A stretch of DNA of 64,000 nucleotides from Adiantum capillus-veneris (lineage: Eukaryota > Streptophyta > Polypodiopsida > Polypodiales > Pteridaceae), in the NCBI GenBank assembly GCA_014529385.2, contig CM043969.1, positions 73,700,676 to 73,764,675 on the forward strand, in the 5' to 3' direction. Below the pieces are notes generated by a model, which was given only the letters and a program-made list of their open reading frames with translations, was not told the DNA's origin and ran no database searches. Below, piece after piece: positions 32,601 through 44,750 of the stretch (positions within the stretch are counted from its first letter, which is position 1; every line of letters begins with the position of its first letter). The translations under genes were made by a program, and so were the position numbers.

Positions 32601-33636
32601 TCCCCTGTCAATCTCCAAAACTGATGACAGATACGTCAATATCAAAGAAGCAGACACGATTATCATAGACGAGATTTCTATGTTGACAAAGAAAACTTTT
32701 GATCTCATAGTACGACAAATTGTGAATGTCACCAACAGCACACTGCTAGACCCATTCAAAGATAAAAAGCTCTTCTTGTTCGGTGATTTGGCACAGTTGC
32801 CACCAGAAAGCAGGCATCAAAGTGATCATTGCTACTCATGCCACATCATAAGCTCCACTTATTGGTCCACTGCTACTACGTACACTATGTCTTGCTCAGT
32901 GCGCCATGCAAAAGATATCTCTTTCATAGAGTTCCTCAATACAATTAGAGTCAGGCTCTCCACAAAGAAAGAGATCCACGATGTGCTCGGTGACCGCATC
33001 ACAACGCAGGATCAAATAGAGCAACACATGGATAGGAATATGACAATCATTTGCACACACAAGAGTGACGTTCGATATTATAATAACCTTCTCTTGGCAC
33101 GCTTCCATCATCATACTCACATCATCCAAATCGGCCTCAAGACAAATGCACACAACGTCCCTGAGCTCCAAGCATGGCTTGAAGATCCCGACTTCCACGC
33201 AATTGATAGAATAGCAGAAGGAGCAAAGGCGCTGATAACAGAGAACATAGACTTAACAATTGGAGCAGCCAATGGGTCACTGTGTCGCGTAGACGAAGTC
33301 CTCTAAGATGAAGAAGGAGGCGTCAAACCAATCAAAGTCACACTCGACATATCCAAACAGGAACTTACACTTCGACGGTCAAAGCATAGCAGACGGACAT
33401 TCAATGGGCACTGGTACCATAAATCCACATTCCCACTAGCTCTCGCCTACGCTATGATTGGACACAAGTCCCAAGGCGCAACAATCAACACCAACATCTT
33501 GCTCATTGTAAAAGAATTTTTTGCCCTTGGCCTTCTATACGTGATGCTATCACGCGTCACTGAGCGAACCCGGCTACATTTACTAGAGCTTCCTACGCCA
33601 GAGATGTTCACACCATCTATATTTTGGAACTTCTAG
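29650..33636 (+). pseudogene. Helitron Rep-helicase protein
   Basis: One reading frame is open across about 4 kb except for three stops: TAG near 30625, TAG near 32230 and TAA near 33304. First ATG candidates include 29890. Rep motifs: FFLTFTADEVTD near 30950; the HUH region RGSLHVMH at about 31180-31203, where the second His is displaced by one residue; CKHGFPF; then VVPYHPTLLLLWGAHMNIQ and the tyrosine motif YYLLKYALK near 31551. Pif1-type helicase: GTPGSGES at 32428-32451, where the Walker A Lys is Glu; IIIDEISML; FGDLAQLPP; and MIGHKSQGATI ... YVMLSRV near the end. All three stops could arise by C-to-T change. The protein would nick and unwind DNA for rolling-circle transposition, but this copy looks inactive. 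Confidence 0.92.
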
Positions 33637-33967
33637 CCGGGAATGTTTTCTACACCCTCTCCAGTCTCAATTCCTCTTTCTATTAAACTGATGAAATCGC
33701 CTTGTAATTGCCTTGTATATAAACCAATAATTTTTGTTTAACTACTTATCTTCTCTTCTGTGGACTTTTCATGTTCAATATGTTGCATTGCTGAGACATC
33801 TTCCCTATCACCCCTACTCACTCTCATCCACCTCTTGTAAATTTACTGCTCTTCCCTTTTTCAATTCATTCATTTGAGTTTGAACATTCGTCCGATCTTA
33901 TGCTTCAGAAATACTGCAACAGATCATCAAAATAATTGTTTTTACGTGCAGGAAACTGAATCAAACA

Positions 33968-34735
33968 ATGGATCACAACATGGTACATTTTGCACGCTTG
34001 TCTGATCTTACATCTGCCTATGTATACACATGCGAATCAATCACTCATCTTACTGTTCATCTCTTCAAGAAATACACGAACAATGCAAAGGAAACGCAAC
34101 CAGCGATACAACCTAAGAGATTTTACCTCATGACTAAGCAGATGAGACTGGCTAACTCAGCACAGTAGGCGAGAAACCCCATGCGTATATTGAGGGGTTC
34201 CATACTTTTCAAGAGTGCCGCAACTTCATGAATAAGTGCGACGCAAGATATAAAGCTCTAAACCAAACGATGGACACACCAAGCACAGACAGAATGACAA
34301 CAGATACTATTAGGAAAGAAAAATATAATGCCTTCTGTCTGTTACGCTAACCAGCTTGCTCCTACATCCTTGATGAAGCAAATACTTGAAGAGCTTGACA
34401 TCGAGTACGAGGATGATGACAATATGTTGCGTAATGTTGAAGCACAACAACTCCTCGACAAAAAAACTGAAGGAGTTACACTGTACACGATGGAGCAGCT
34501 TCGGTTTGGTTACAACATTGACTTAGCTGAACTTTCAAAAGCTACTCAAGAAAACTGTGCCGCTATCTTGACAAATTTCATGACTTCGGCAAACCACACG
34601 CACGATGCAACTAATCCACCTATCACAATCTAGAAGGTAGAATGGCACTATAGTGAACACAAGGCAGTAAATTACGGACAACCAGCCTCTCCATACGAGC
34701 CAGTTGCGATACACCAAGGCAAGTATGGATAACAA
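33968..34735 (+). pseudogene. Helitron accessory ORF, frameshifted
   Basis: Three open pieces in a row: MDHNMVHFARLSDLTSAYVY... (33968-34165), a second in the next frame with AYIEGFHTFQECRNFMNKCD followed by ARYKAL near 34200, and a third from 34328 (LEELDIEYEDDDNMLRN...). The middle piece loosely resembles the small hybrid-binding domain found at the start of RNase HI and viroplasmin-type proteins; this is weak. Stops and frame changes separate the pieces. Confidence 0.4.
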
Positions 34736-34800
34736 GTATCACTACCTTCCATTCATTTCTCCACAGCACTATCATTTTTTAATTGGCCTAACCAATCTAC

Positions 34801-35205
34801 ATGGACTGCAGATTTAGACACTCATCAACAACCAGAGACAAGCATCGGCCTTCCACCCCAGAAAAAGCAGCGTCGCGGGAAGAATACATAGTCTACAGTA
34901 TACGCTGCACGAAAAACGATAGGGGATACATCGGAGTTACAAATAATGTCCATAAACACGTTAGCCAGCACAAGTGCGATCCTCCGAGGAGAATGCAAGC
35001 GGACATGTAGGCACATAGTCCTTTCGAGGACAATTTTGAAATTACCACTTTAGCATCCAGTACCAATATACATAAAGCTAGAAACTTAGAACATTTCTAT
35101 ATTAAACAACACAAAACAACAACTATATTAGGTTATAACGTTTGCTCTGGACATCCACCAAGGTTGAGAAAATATTATTTTTTGAAAAAAAACAAGAAGG
35201 TATAG
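34801..35205 (+). pseudogene. GIY-YIG endonuclease-like ORF
   Basis: One frame with a single TAG at 35008-35010. The N-terminal part reads YIVYSIRCTKNDRGYIGVTN followed by NVHKHVSQH, matching the paired GIY/YIG strands and following helix; here the first motif is IVY and the second YIG. After the stop the same frame continues with ARNLEHFYIKQHKTTTILGY, matching the conserved Glu-containing helix (A..lE..yI) and final GYN. Length (about 134 codons) suits a stand-alone domain. It lies about 1.2 kb after the Rep-helicase on the same strand and may add a DNA-cutting function to the Helitron or be an unrelated homing-type gene. Confidence 0.65.
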
Positions 35206-35369
35206 CTGTGAACTTCTGCCATCTTCATTTCATTGTTTTGTTCAGTGTCTTTGTCATATAAGGTTGGTCATTGGCTACAAAAATGTCTTTTTTTTTTCCA
35301 TTCAAACTATGGCAGACATGACAACTTATCAAATTCATGGATTGAAATGCTTTTTCTTTTCAGTTTAGA

Positions 35370-35815
35370 ATGGGTAGGCCGATTCCAGTTGATCTGATTG
35401 AGCAGCAGTCAGAATTTCAGACTGCAATGTACATGTTGCAATACTGTCTTTACCCACATTTGCAAGAGCAGGTCCTCAGACACTACATGCATAAATGGAG
35501 TGAGTTCATTCCATGGCCAATTCAGCCACCTACCCCATGGCATCCACATTACATCACTTGGAATACACTCGGTCGACAAATCACCATCGGCATCGTCGTG
35601 CTGGCTGGTTGCTCCACAAAACACCATTGTATGTTGTTCGTTCACATTGCGGACGTCAGATTGCGGACGTGCTCGGCCTACTCGAGACTATAGAATTAAG
35701 TTACTCTAACGTGGTCCCCAACCACCTTCAGTCGGCTAAACAATTCATTTCGCGCTATTTTTTTGTCAACCAGTTTCCCACACGTGCAACTCTGAAGAGA
35801 ATCTTATCGATATAG
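35370..35815 (+). pseudogene. Unrecognised ORF downstream of the GIY-YIG ORF
   Basis: A frame from 35370 (MGRPIPVDLIEQQSEFQ) to about 35600 appears to continue in another frame (CGRQIADVLGLLETIELSYS to TRATLKRILSI, ending 35815), suggesting one frameshift. No domain recognised. Confidence 0.3.
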
Positions 35816-36900
35816 CCCTATCTTCCTGCATCAAAAACTCCCACTGATATGTGTTGTTACCTAGTCCTCCTCCTCTTCTCCACAAAACTTCTGTCCATTT
35901 CATTTTAAAGAAGTCATTGCATGCTACATTCAAAGCCTTCTCAACTCTCGTTCGCTTGGTTCCGTTCTTAATGCGTCAAATTTTTGGCATGCTATTTACA
36001 TCAAATCGTTTCAGTGACTTCCACTCACTTAGCGTAACAACATTTCTGCAAAACAAATAATAAGCGCTCTATCTCTCTCCCCCCCTCTCTCTCTCCGTCT
36101 CTCTCTCACCTTTCATTTATTCATTCTCCTTTACGGATGTACACTCTTGTTCAATGCTTGCATGAGATGAAAACAGTATATACATTTCTGTACGTTCGAG
36201 TGACTTCTACTCCCTTACGCTAAAAAGATTTGTCAGAAAAAAAAAAACAACCTCCCTCTCTCTCTCTCTCTCTCTCTCTTTCTCCCTCTTAGCTTTCACT
36301 TCTATGTCCTTTTCACTAATATATACTCTTCTTCAATGCCTCGATGCTTCAACCACTTCCGATTATGCAGGCTGACAAAGCACTCTAGTTATCACCTTGA
36401 GTGTTTAATTTGTTTAATGCCAAACAATAGTCGATATGCAATCTGTTCACAAAATATTCCAAAGGGATATATTATATGTTAGGCATGGAAAATGAGATAA
36501 ATTCAAGCAAGCCCGCCAAGACATCCCTAGCGTAATTAGAAACCTATTTAGTAGTGAAGGTGCAGGTTTTGAGCACATTAATTGTTAGTAGCAAATAATG
36601 TACTTTTGCTTCTATGAAGCATTGTATACAATCACAACATGTTGCATACAAGATCTTGAATTTCATAATTTTCAATCTTCATTCTACTCTCAAGCTTTGT
36701 TGAATCTGTGAAGTTGTTATCCTGTTTAGAGTCTGGGTATTGTGGGTCTTCTTGTAATTGAACATCCACGTCTATTGTCAGGTTCTCTTTTATTTTGTCT
36801 ATAGTGCATTGAGATACACTGACATTAAACTCTTCTTTGTCCTTTTTTTAACAACAATCATACACCTAGAATGATATTTCCTCCTTGTAGAAAACACTTT
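35816..36900. repeat. CT-rich low-complexity DNA, no gene
   Basis: CT tracts at about 36068-36112 and 36252-36282; the rest is AT-rich without coding signal. The Helitron 3' end should be hereabouts, but I could not place it. Confidence 0.5.
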
Positions 36901-38180
36901 CAATGTGATGCAATATCTTTTCATTGAAAAACATATACTCTAATTTTTTGCTTTGTCTGTCAATAATCTGTTTTGAATGGTGCTATAAACATACTGATAC
37001 ATACTTCAATTTCTCTTCAAGCTTGAGTTTGCTACATATTGTGCTAGTACTTTCATTGCAAGAGGGCATAAGGTCGAGTAATGTTCTTAACCATTCATCA
37101 TCCATCACTTCCATGCATGTTGCTATTTTTCCATTGACTGTACAAAGCCAAAGGGATTTTATTTTAGATTAAATGCACTCATTTCTTTGATACAATCAAT
37201 TTGATCCTGAACATTGGAGTAGAACGTATTGACTACGTGATAGAAATTGTTGACCACCTCTGTATTGGACATCAGATTTGAATTCCAACTCTCTTGATCA
37301 GTCATGTAAGCCACACTACGGTGGACTATGAGCGCTCTTCCATCTTGCATGAAAATACTTGGACAAAATTCTTTGTTGTTTTGCAGATAATGGTAGTTTC
37401 CACTCCTTAATCAATGGTCTTCTTTGAACATTAGAACAACCATCACTTACAATGGTGCATCTTAAAAGCGATATATTCCCAAGTATTATCTTGGAAACAG
37501 GCTCCTTGACTTCGATGTAACATTTTTCCAAGAGATCATTTTGTATTGTGTGATACAAAGGGGCTAAAAATCCTTGGCCAAACTCACCAACTTTCTTTCA
37601 ACATGTTTCCAATAATTGTTATCTACCATGAATAGAGCACTCTCAGTGAAAAAAAATTATTTCATGCGTACAGTTTTGGATTCTTTTGCGACTACAATTG
37701 AAAGCTTTGATGCAATAATTTTTGACACATTTGCCCAAGTTTGCCATCATTATGGTGCTTAAAAAGAACATTGCTTGGCATTTCCTCTCCTTGTGCAGGT
37801 TGTTCTACAGGGTTAGTTGGTGTCACCACAGGATTATAAGAGTTGATATTTGACTCTGTTTGCTCTTGACATGCATCCAAAATAGATTTATGTACCCATT
37901 GTCTCTTGCCACCCTTTTTGGTGAGCTCTTCTCTCAAATTCCTTGCAATTGTAGATGCCTAAGGATGATTACATTTCTTACAATTCTCTGTAAGGCTACC
38001 CAAAAAATGGTCTCTAATACATGGTGCACCGCTTGATTTTGTGGTGAAGCAAAATTTACATCTCCACTCCATACATTGACCGCATATGTTGTGAGCATGA
38101 TCCCTCTCTTTACTAGTGCCTTTTTTACTCTTTACCTTATTCGTACCACTTATGCCGACATTTTGCTCCATTGCTTTCAA
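36900..38180 (-). pseudogene. hAT-type transposase remnant
   Basis: Minus strand, N- to C-terminal from 38180. A BED-type zinc finger reads WRCKFCFTTKSSGAPCIRDH ... CKKC near 38080-37970, continuing past one stop into ARNLREELTKKG. Next, at 37558-37316, comes ISLLRCTIVSDGCSNVQRRP, matching the start of the DUF659 segment of hAT transposases, then IVHRSVAYMTDQESWN to about 37159. Frame breaks separate the pieces and the C-terminal dimerisation domain was not found. It is a fragment of a cut-and-paste transposase. Confidence 0.65.
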
Positions 38181-40298
38181 TTTAATAATGAAGGCATAAG
38201 TATTAAATGTTTAATTTTAAAAACATTTTTCTTCTTTTCATTATATATTAGAAAAAAAATCACTAAGAAAGCAATCAAATCTACACAGTATGCAATTTGC
38301 AATGCACTCTTGTCAATCCACATATCAACCACATATGTCGTGAGAAAATATACACATTGCATTGCACTCTCTACCTGGCAGTATGAAGACAACAATGCTA
38401 TGATTTTGTCAATGCAATTATACATATGAGGATCAATTATACATCCTCTGTGATTTGCAGACAATAAGACACATTTATTTTCACATGTTACCAAGAATTG
38501 TCAACTTCTACATTGAGACGATGATAATTATTTGCAAAATACAAATGAAACCAATAATATCTATGATTGGACATCTCATGCACTAACAATCTTTCATAAT
38601 ACATAATTCACTTCCTATATAAACCAATGCATAAAACAAGGCAATGAAATCTTCAATACAATTACACAATTGAGGACTACTTGTACCCAATCAAGGATTG
38701 TAGTCCCCTTATGCATCCAATTCAATATATAAAATCTATTTTCACCTAACTAAGGATTATAGCTCGCATATTGTGTAGTGAAAATGTATATCAATTCAAA
38801 CCTATGATGGTGTAAAATGCAAGACTTCAAGGATCTTTATATGTCCAGTATACTAGTACATGACATCCGGCCCTTTAAATATACTCATCTTCTAAAACCA
38901 AATTTGGTCCTTTTATGGACCAATGGCTTTGTTCTAATGAAGATGACTCTTCAAAGTTTCAATTTATCTGGCTTTGTACCTTTGTTTTTGGTGAAGGATT
39001 TAAATATTTTTAGAAGTGGTTACCGTATTAAGAATCACGCTCGGCCCAGAAAAAGGATCTCTGGCTCTGTAACCTTAGGTCAATTCACAAGGAGGTAATT
39101 GTACTTAATGCTTAGATACCACCCCTAGGGATTTTCCTAGTCAAAATGCCAAAGTTAGAAGAGGTTTTACTATATACAATTTAGCCCACCGAGATTTTTC
39201 ATTTTCTTGATGGGCTTGTAGGAAAAATGCAAAAACCCGATGGGCTTATGGGCTCTATTGATTTTTGAAAGTCACCATCATTAAAATCACATTAACAGTT
39301 AACATGATCAAGCCTTTTTCATGTGTGATTACTTGCATTATAACATAATCACACGATCTTGATTAAGTCAGTGAAATCCCTAGTCTATAGTCCTAAAACA
39401 AAGACCTAATCATGGCTCACTAGCAAAAATGGGACCAAAACCTAGAAGAAATAGAACTTTTTTGACCCTATGACCATTCATAGGGACCATGGAATATTTT
39501 TTCAATGCTTTTTTCTCTCTACGTATGTGAATACATGCATTACACATGATTCTTAATTTTCTAATTACTACCATATCCTTTTGACACTTAAAATAATGGT
39601 TCATTTCGTATTTTCATTATAGTGTTTCTTTAAAACAAATATTAAAAAATATTATTGTAAATATTATTTACTTGGGAGGGTCACTATATGTAAAAACCCT
39701 TAGCTATGAATTTTAAACAATAAAAGGGGCCCTTTTCCTATTCAATTTGTAATTTTTTTTAATGATTATTTTTTAACACCATTTTGTATGTGAAAATGTG
39801 AGAAAATATAGAATAAAATAATCCCTACTATTAAATCCATGTGATAGGAATTTTTTATTGTAGTGATCCCCCAAGATTCTTTATCAAATATATATCTTCA
39901 GACAAGGCATTGTCAACTAAAACAACCATAAACAATATTCATCTTGTCTCAAGGTCCCACCACCATTTCTTTATTCAAAAACTAGGGTGAAAGAAGCCAT
40001 CACTCAAAACAAAAGATCAAGCGTCCATACACCCTAAGTAATTTCCCATACAATCAAGCAGCTCCCCTAGGATCAAGAAAACAATTATATCCTAACATAT
40101 GCAGAGACATAGAAATGAACAAAACCAATGCCTTCATTCAAAAACCAGAGACATCACCCAAAAGTTCAAGGGACCATACCTCCTAATCAGTTGCCCAAAC
40201 AATTAGGTAGCTCCCCTAGGATTAGAAGCAATACTCTAACATATGTAGAGACATAAACATGGCCAGAGTAGAGATTCATTGTCCATGTGGTGGCTGAT
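38181..40298. other. AT-rich stretch without gene signal
   Basis: Nothing recognisable on either strand. Confidence 0.5.
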
Positions 40299-41255
40299 TG
40301 TTGCGGGAGCGACTCACACACCCATGAAGTGCATGCAAACACTACCTAGATCAACATAATGTCAATCGAGGATACAGATGACACGATAGGCACACGGAGG
40401 AAATCTCTTTAGCTTGTCAGGCTGAGACCATCCTACACATACAACACTCTAGAAGGCCAACTATACCACAATCAAGAACCTCACTGCTCTCAACTACACC
40501 ACCTAGCCACATACACACATACGGAAGGTAACTCACCTAATCATGCCAAATTCGTACGAAACTTAAGGAACACCATCCCCTCACTAGGATACACCTGTCC
40601 CTAAGCTTCTACACTCAAAACCCTCACTCTAAACCCATCTGCGGAAAACGCGTAGGATGACAGAGAAAATTTTTGAAAGTGCCCGAAACTGAAATTTATG
40701 AGTACCTATGCTTAGCTTATGTCGCCACGATTCTATAGACTACTAGCACGCAGAAAAAAGACATCGTTTGATACACTTACGGCCACAAATAGCTCGTAGA
40801 TGCGTCGGCGTGTGCGCTTTGTCTCGCGTGGAATGCTTGGAGTTGTCGCGTAGCTCTCCTCGAGCCTACAACAATGGTGCAGTCGGATATCCAATGTGTT
40901 GAGCGAGCTGGGCGTAGCTAGAGGATAAAGCTCACGCTCACTCTCTTTCTCTCTCACACATAGTAGACGGCAGCACTAAAGTTTTGATTATGATTAAAGT
41001 CTCCTTTTACAAAATGACCTAGGTACCTTATATACTAAGGCTACCTTAGGTTTAACCAAAAATGGGGTTGAAAGGGTCAAATGGCTTTGTATTTACAATC
41101 TGGAAGTGCCATTGCACTCTGGCTTCTGAAACTAGAATAACTACTCATTACAAATGACGTTTATAGCCATAATCCGCAGCATTTCATAACTCGCAAAAGA
41201 TAAGACTTTGGTACGAAACTTGAGTTATGTTGTGTTGTTGACCTAGCGGTCAACA
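40299..41255 (-). repeat. 3' LTR (left copy)
   Basis: 957 bp. It contains ACGCGTAGGATG at 40648-40659, the same half-site that forms the palindromes of the leader. Confidence 0.95.
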
Positions 41256-41269
41256 CTCCCCCCTTCCTC
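41256..41269 (-). promoter_or_regulatory. Polypurine tract
   Basis: On the minus strand GAGGAAGGGGGGAG directly precedes the TGTTGACC start of the 3' LTR. Confidence 0.85.
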
Positions 41270-43082
41270 ATTCATGTCGTCCCCGACATGACCTGATTGT
41301 TGATGGCGATGTGGTTTGCTGTCGTTTTGGCTTTATCTGTTGCACTGCTTGTAACTTTGTCGAACCACAACAAGAACTATGATCCATTAGAGCGGACATC
41401 TATCATCATAACCATTCATCTTTTGAGATCCTCTGATTACTTTTATGTATGCTCTTCTTCATTGGGGACTTCTTTGTTCCTGTGCAATCATGTTGTTAGT
41501 GTTGTCTGCAGCTTTGTCATTGTAGGCCATTCTTCGACTCGCCATTGAGGAGAAGTATGCTATGATCTGAAATTGGTGCTCCAATTTATTTTTCAATTGA
41601 TTTGAGTAGCATTTCCTTATTGTTGATGTAGAAGGAATATGTACAAGAGGATGGTGATAGGTGTCTTTAGATTAGGGTCTAAAACCTGGATGACCAAAGG
41701 GAACAAAAACCCGGTGGGAAAAAAAATGCCTTTGGTATACGCTCTTATTGGAGTTGAGCAGTTGAACGTGAAGTACATGTTCATGAAAGGTGAGTGCTTG
41801 GGTGAAACACGGAAAGAGTGCCTGATGCAAGTGCAATTATGGGACACTCTATATGCATAGGAGAAATTTATCACCAAAAGCATGCAATGTGAAAGAAGGA
41901 GATGATGGGTGTTTCGAGGATTAAATGTAGCACATGTGACATCAAAAGATGTCTCAATAGCTTCCACCTTTCCAAGAAGGGTTGTCGATGTAGAAGTTTC
42001 TCCACTCGTATCTCACTGTGCTCAGTACGTGAGTGTCTTTTGGACCTTCTCCTTCACTTCGCCAGACTTAAGTACTTAGACTTCGACTCTTTTGCTCACC
42101 TATACCAGCATGAGCGACACAACGTAAATATGCTCAACTCTTCTAGCTTGAGCAGTACCTAGAATAGCTAAGACGCTTAGACCACAGAGAATATTACTTG
42201 AATCTTTGGGATTAACACCTCACTCATTTTGTGGCTTAGCTACTCGACTCTGACTTTTATGACTTGTCGGTTGCCTATTGACACTGGTTTGTGACAAGTT
42301 CTTCGGCTGTTGTAGTGGCTGCTGAGACATACTTCGTGAAGTTTCATCGTTTCCCTGTACCTTCTTCTCTTTGTAGTGCTCAGGCCTCTCGTCAGTCTTT
42401 TCTTCATGTGGATTATGGAATTTTTTATTTTTTCTTAATAATAAACAAAGAAAATCTTTAAAAAAACTTAACAAAAGAAAAATCATTCAAATAGAAATCT
42501 AAATGCTATGTACACTATACACATGTCCCTAGGGGCTCATATATGGATTTTGTCCCCATACTTCTCTGTAACACTACTATGAGGGCATATACTCTAAATT
42601 TCGTCAAAAAATTATCACAATAAAACGAAAAAACTCAATGCCTCTCACAAAACATTGCCCTCTAATAGTCATAATGTTAGGTCCGCATTCAGAATGCCTC
42701 CCCCCTTCCTATTTGGAGTCATCCTTTACGATAGGGTATCGCAAAGGGTATGTGTTGTGCTGGGGAAATTAAAAGTTGTGCCTATGCAGGCCTTGTAATG
42801 TAGCCCTATTATGCATACAGAGTCAATGCATGGAAAAGATTTATGTTGTGCAAGATGTGGGTATAAGCAATTTGCTTATTGGCATTTGTTGGCGAGGCTT
42901 CCTATTCTAAGCAATGTAATGGTCTCCTGTATCGTTGCTTGATTGAAGCGACTTGCTCTCTTCTAACTGTACTGTAATCGTAGGAAGAATTGTAAGAATT
43001 CAAGTGGCAATGCACTTTCAGCAGTTTTTTTGTTCTTCTTTGGGACCCATTTCTTTGAGATTATTGGTTGTTTTATTGCTGA
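41270..43082 (-). other. 3' noncoding region of the element
   Basis: No convincing ORF. Positions 41500-42200 are clearly similar to 62880-63560, the same region of a second family member. Confidence 0.75.
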
Positions 43083-44750
43083 CGCTCATTTGGGAACCCA
43101 TACTTGCCTGTGCTTCGTTTGTGTTTGAAGAGACTTCTTTGGGATCCACCTTTTTGTTGTGTGAGTCAACAGTGGTCTTTGCTTCAGCCCTTGTACGCTT
43201 GGTTGGGGACGGGATTCAAGCTTTGAAAGTTGATACTGTGGTTGTTTTGGAATCCAAATGAATTCCTGACTTTTTCGTGCTTGAATCAACTTTGTTGGAG
43301 CCCAAACCTGAGTTGTGAAAGCTTGCAATTTTGTGATATTCTTACCTGTTCGTGCACGCTTTCCTTGTTTTTGTTTTGGTGTTGGATCTTGTGATTTGTC
43401 ATTAGAGATCTTTGTCTTCTTGATCCATATCTGTTTTTGGCCGATCTGGCTTTTTGGTATCCAGATTTGTCGAGCTTTTTGGCTTGGACTTGTTGTCCTG
43501 TTCTTTTGACCTGTCATGGTTGTTGCTGAAGGAGTTGGTGATAGTGATGGCCTGAGTTGATGATAGGGGATGTCGTAAGATTCATCACTATCCCTACTAT
43601 CCTCAAGAAGGTTGACTTCTTGTACTTTCCCTTGATTTTTTGGCTGGTAGTGGAAAGTTACTGTCTGTGTTCTCGTGGGTGGTAGTTTCTTGGAGGACTT
43701 TTCTAGCCCATTGATTAGAGCATTGTCAGCTCGTTGCTCTAGTCGTATTCCTCCTAGCTGAGTCTTTGAATCCTTATTAGGAGCCGTGTATGAGGATGCT
43801 TGTGTCTTCACCGAGGACTTTGAAATCCACTTTTGATGCACTTTATTCGTGTAGCGATGACATTGATGCCCGGGTCGTTGATCTTCTTGAAGCTCGAAGT
43901 GTTCTACAGAGTCATAGAACTCATCGTCTTCTTCATCTTTTGATTCTCCACATTTCCTTGTTTGCTCCTTATTTTGAGAGCTTGGTGATGTCTGGATCTC
44001 TTTGTTTTCCTGGATTACACTCACTGCAAAATAAGGAACGACATCATAGCCATTTTCATCACAAAACTTTGTTGTGGGAGCATCCTCCACGACGCACACG
44101 TCCAGAGTAGCCAAGATGTGTTCCCATCCAAAAGGCTCTAACTCTTCTTCAGGAAATGGTTCTGGGATATAGTCCATATCCTCTATTATAACCCGCTCTA
44201 GGATACATTCCTCACGTTTCAAGCTACCACATTGTGAAGCTCCACACATCCACAGTTCTTTAGGCTTACCTAACCAAGCTGGAAGTTCTGATCCGGCTAC
44301 TGTGGCGGAATCAAAATCCTCAACCGGTGTTCTCGTCACATCCCTATAGCTATGGTCCCTGAAGTTTATCTTTGTTATGGTTTCCATATGTCTCATGTAT
44401 ATATGGTCATAACCCCAATCTTGGACCATTTTCAATTGTCGCATGAATGGTCTTCCCAGAATGATGTCAGAGTTGTTCTTCTTGCCAAAGTCAACAACAA
44501 CAAAAGTGTGTTCATATTCAATGCCACAAGAAGTAACAAGTACTTTTTCTAGCAGTCCTAGGGGCTTTTCCTTGTGTCCGTCTGCAAGCTGCAGGGTCAT
44601 TCGTGTGGATATCAAGGCAGGTTTTCTCCATTTTTTCCAAACCTCTTTGGTTGCAATGGCCACACCAGCTCCACTGTCAAGGATTGCCATGGTTTTTACA
44701 TTATTGAATTCCACAAGAAGGGTGGTGTTTCCATCTTCTCCCTCGTAATA
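43083..44750 (-). CDS. Retropepsin with a repetitive W-x-P-K tail
   Basis: Open from about 44747 (after a TAG) to a TGA at 43083. Protease motif AILDSGAGVAIATKEVW near 44680 and IILGRPFMRQLKMVQDWGYD downstream mark a Ty3-type aspartic protease. The second half is basic and polar and repeats a short motif: QIWIPK, QIWIKK, TQVWAPTK, FIWIPK, KRWIPK and finally QVWVPK as the last residues (43500-43086). No reverse transcriptase follows, so the ORF ends where pol would begin. Function of the repeat tail unknown; a nucleic-acid or partner-binding tail is possible. Confidence 0.85.

Larger units (their letters stand above)
27430..36300 (+). mobile_element. Helitron region, boundaries not resolved
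   Basis: Contains a Rep-helicase frame, an accessory ORF, a GIY-YIG nuclease-like ORF, a further small ORF and an upstream F-box gene fragment, all on the plus strand. I did not find a convincing 5' TC start or a 3' hairpin plus CTRR end, so the limits are approximate: a (TC)n tract near 27.7 kb on one side and CT-rich tracts at 36.07-36.29 kb on the other. Confidence 0.7.
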
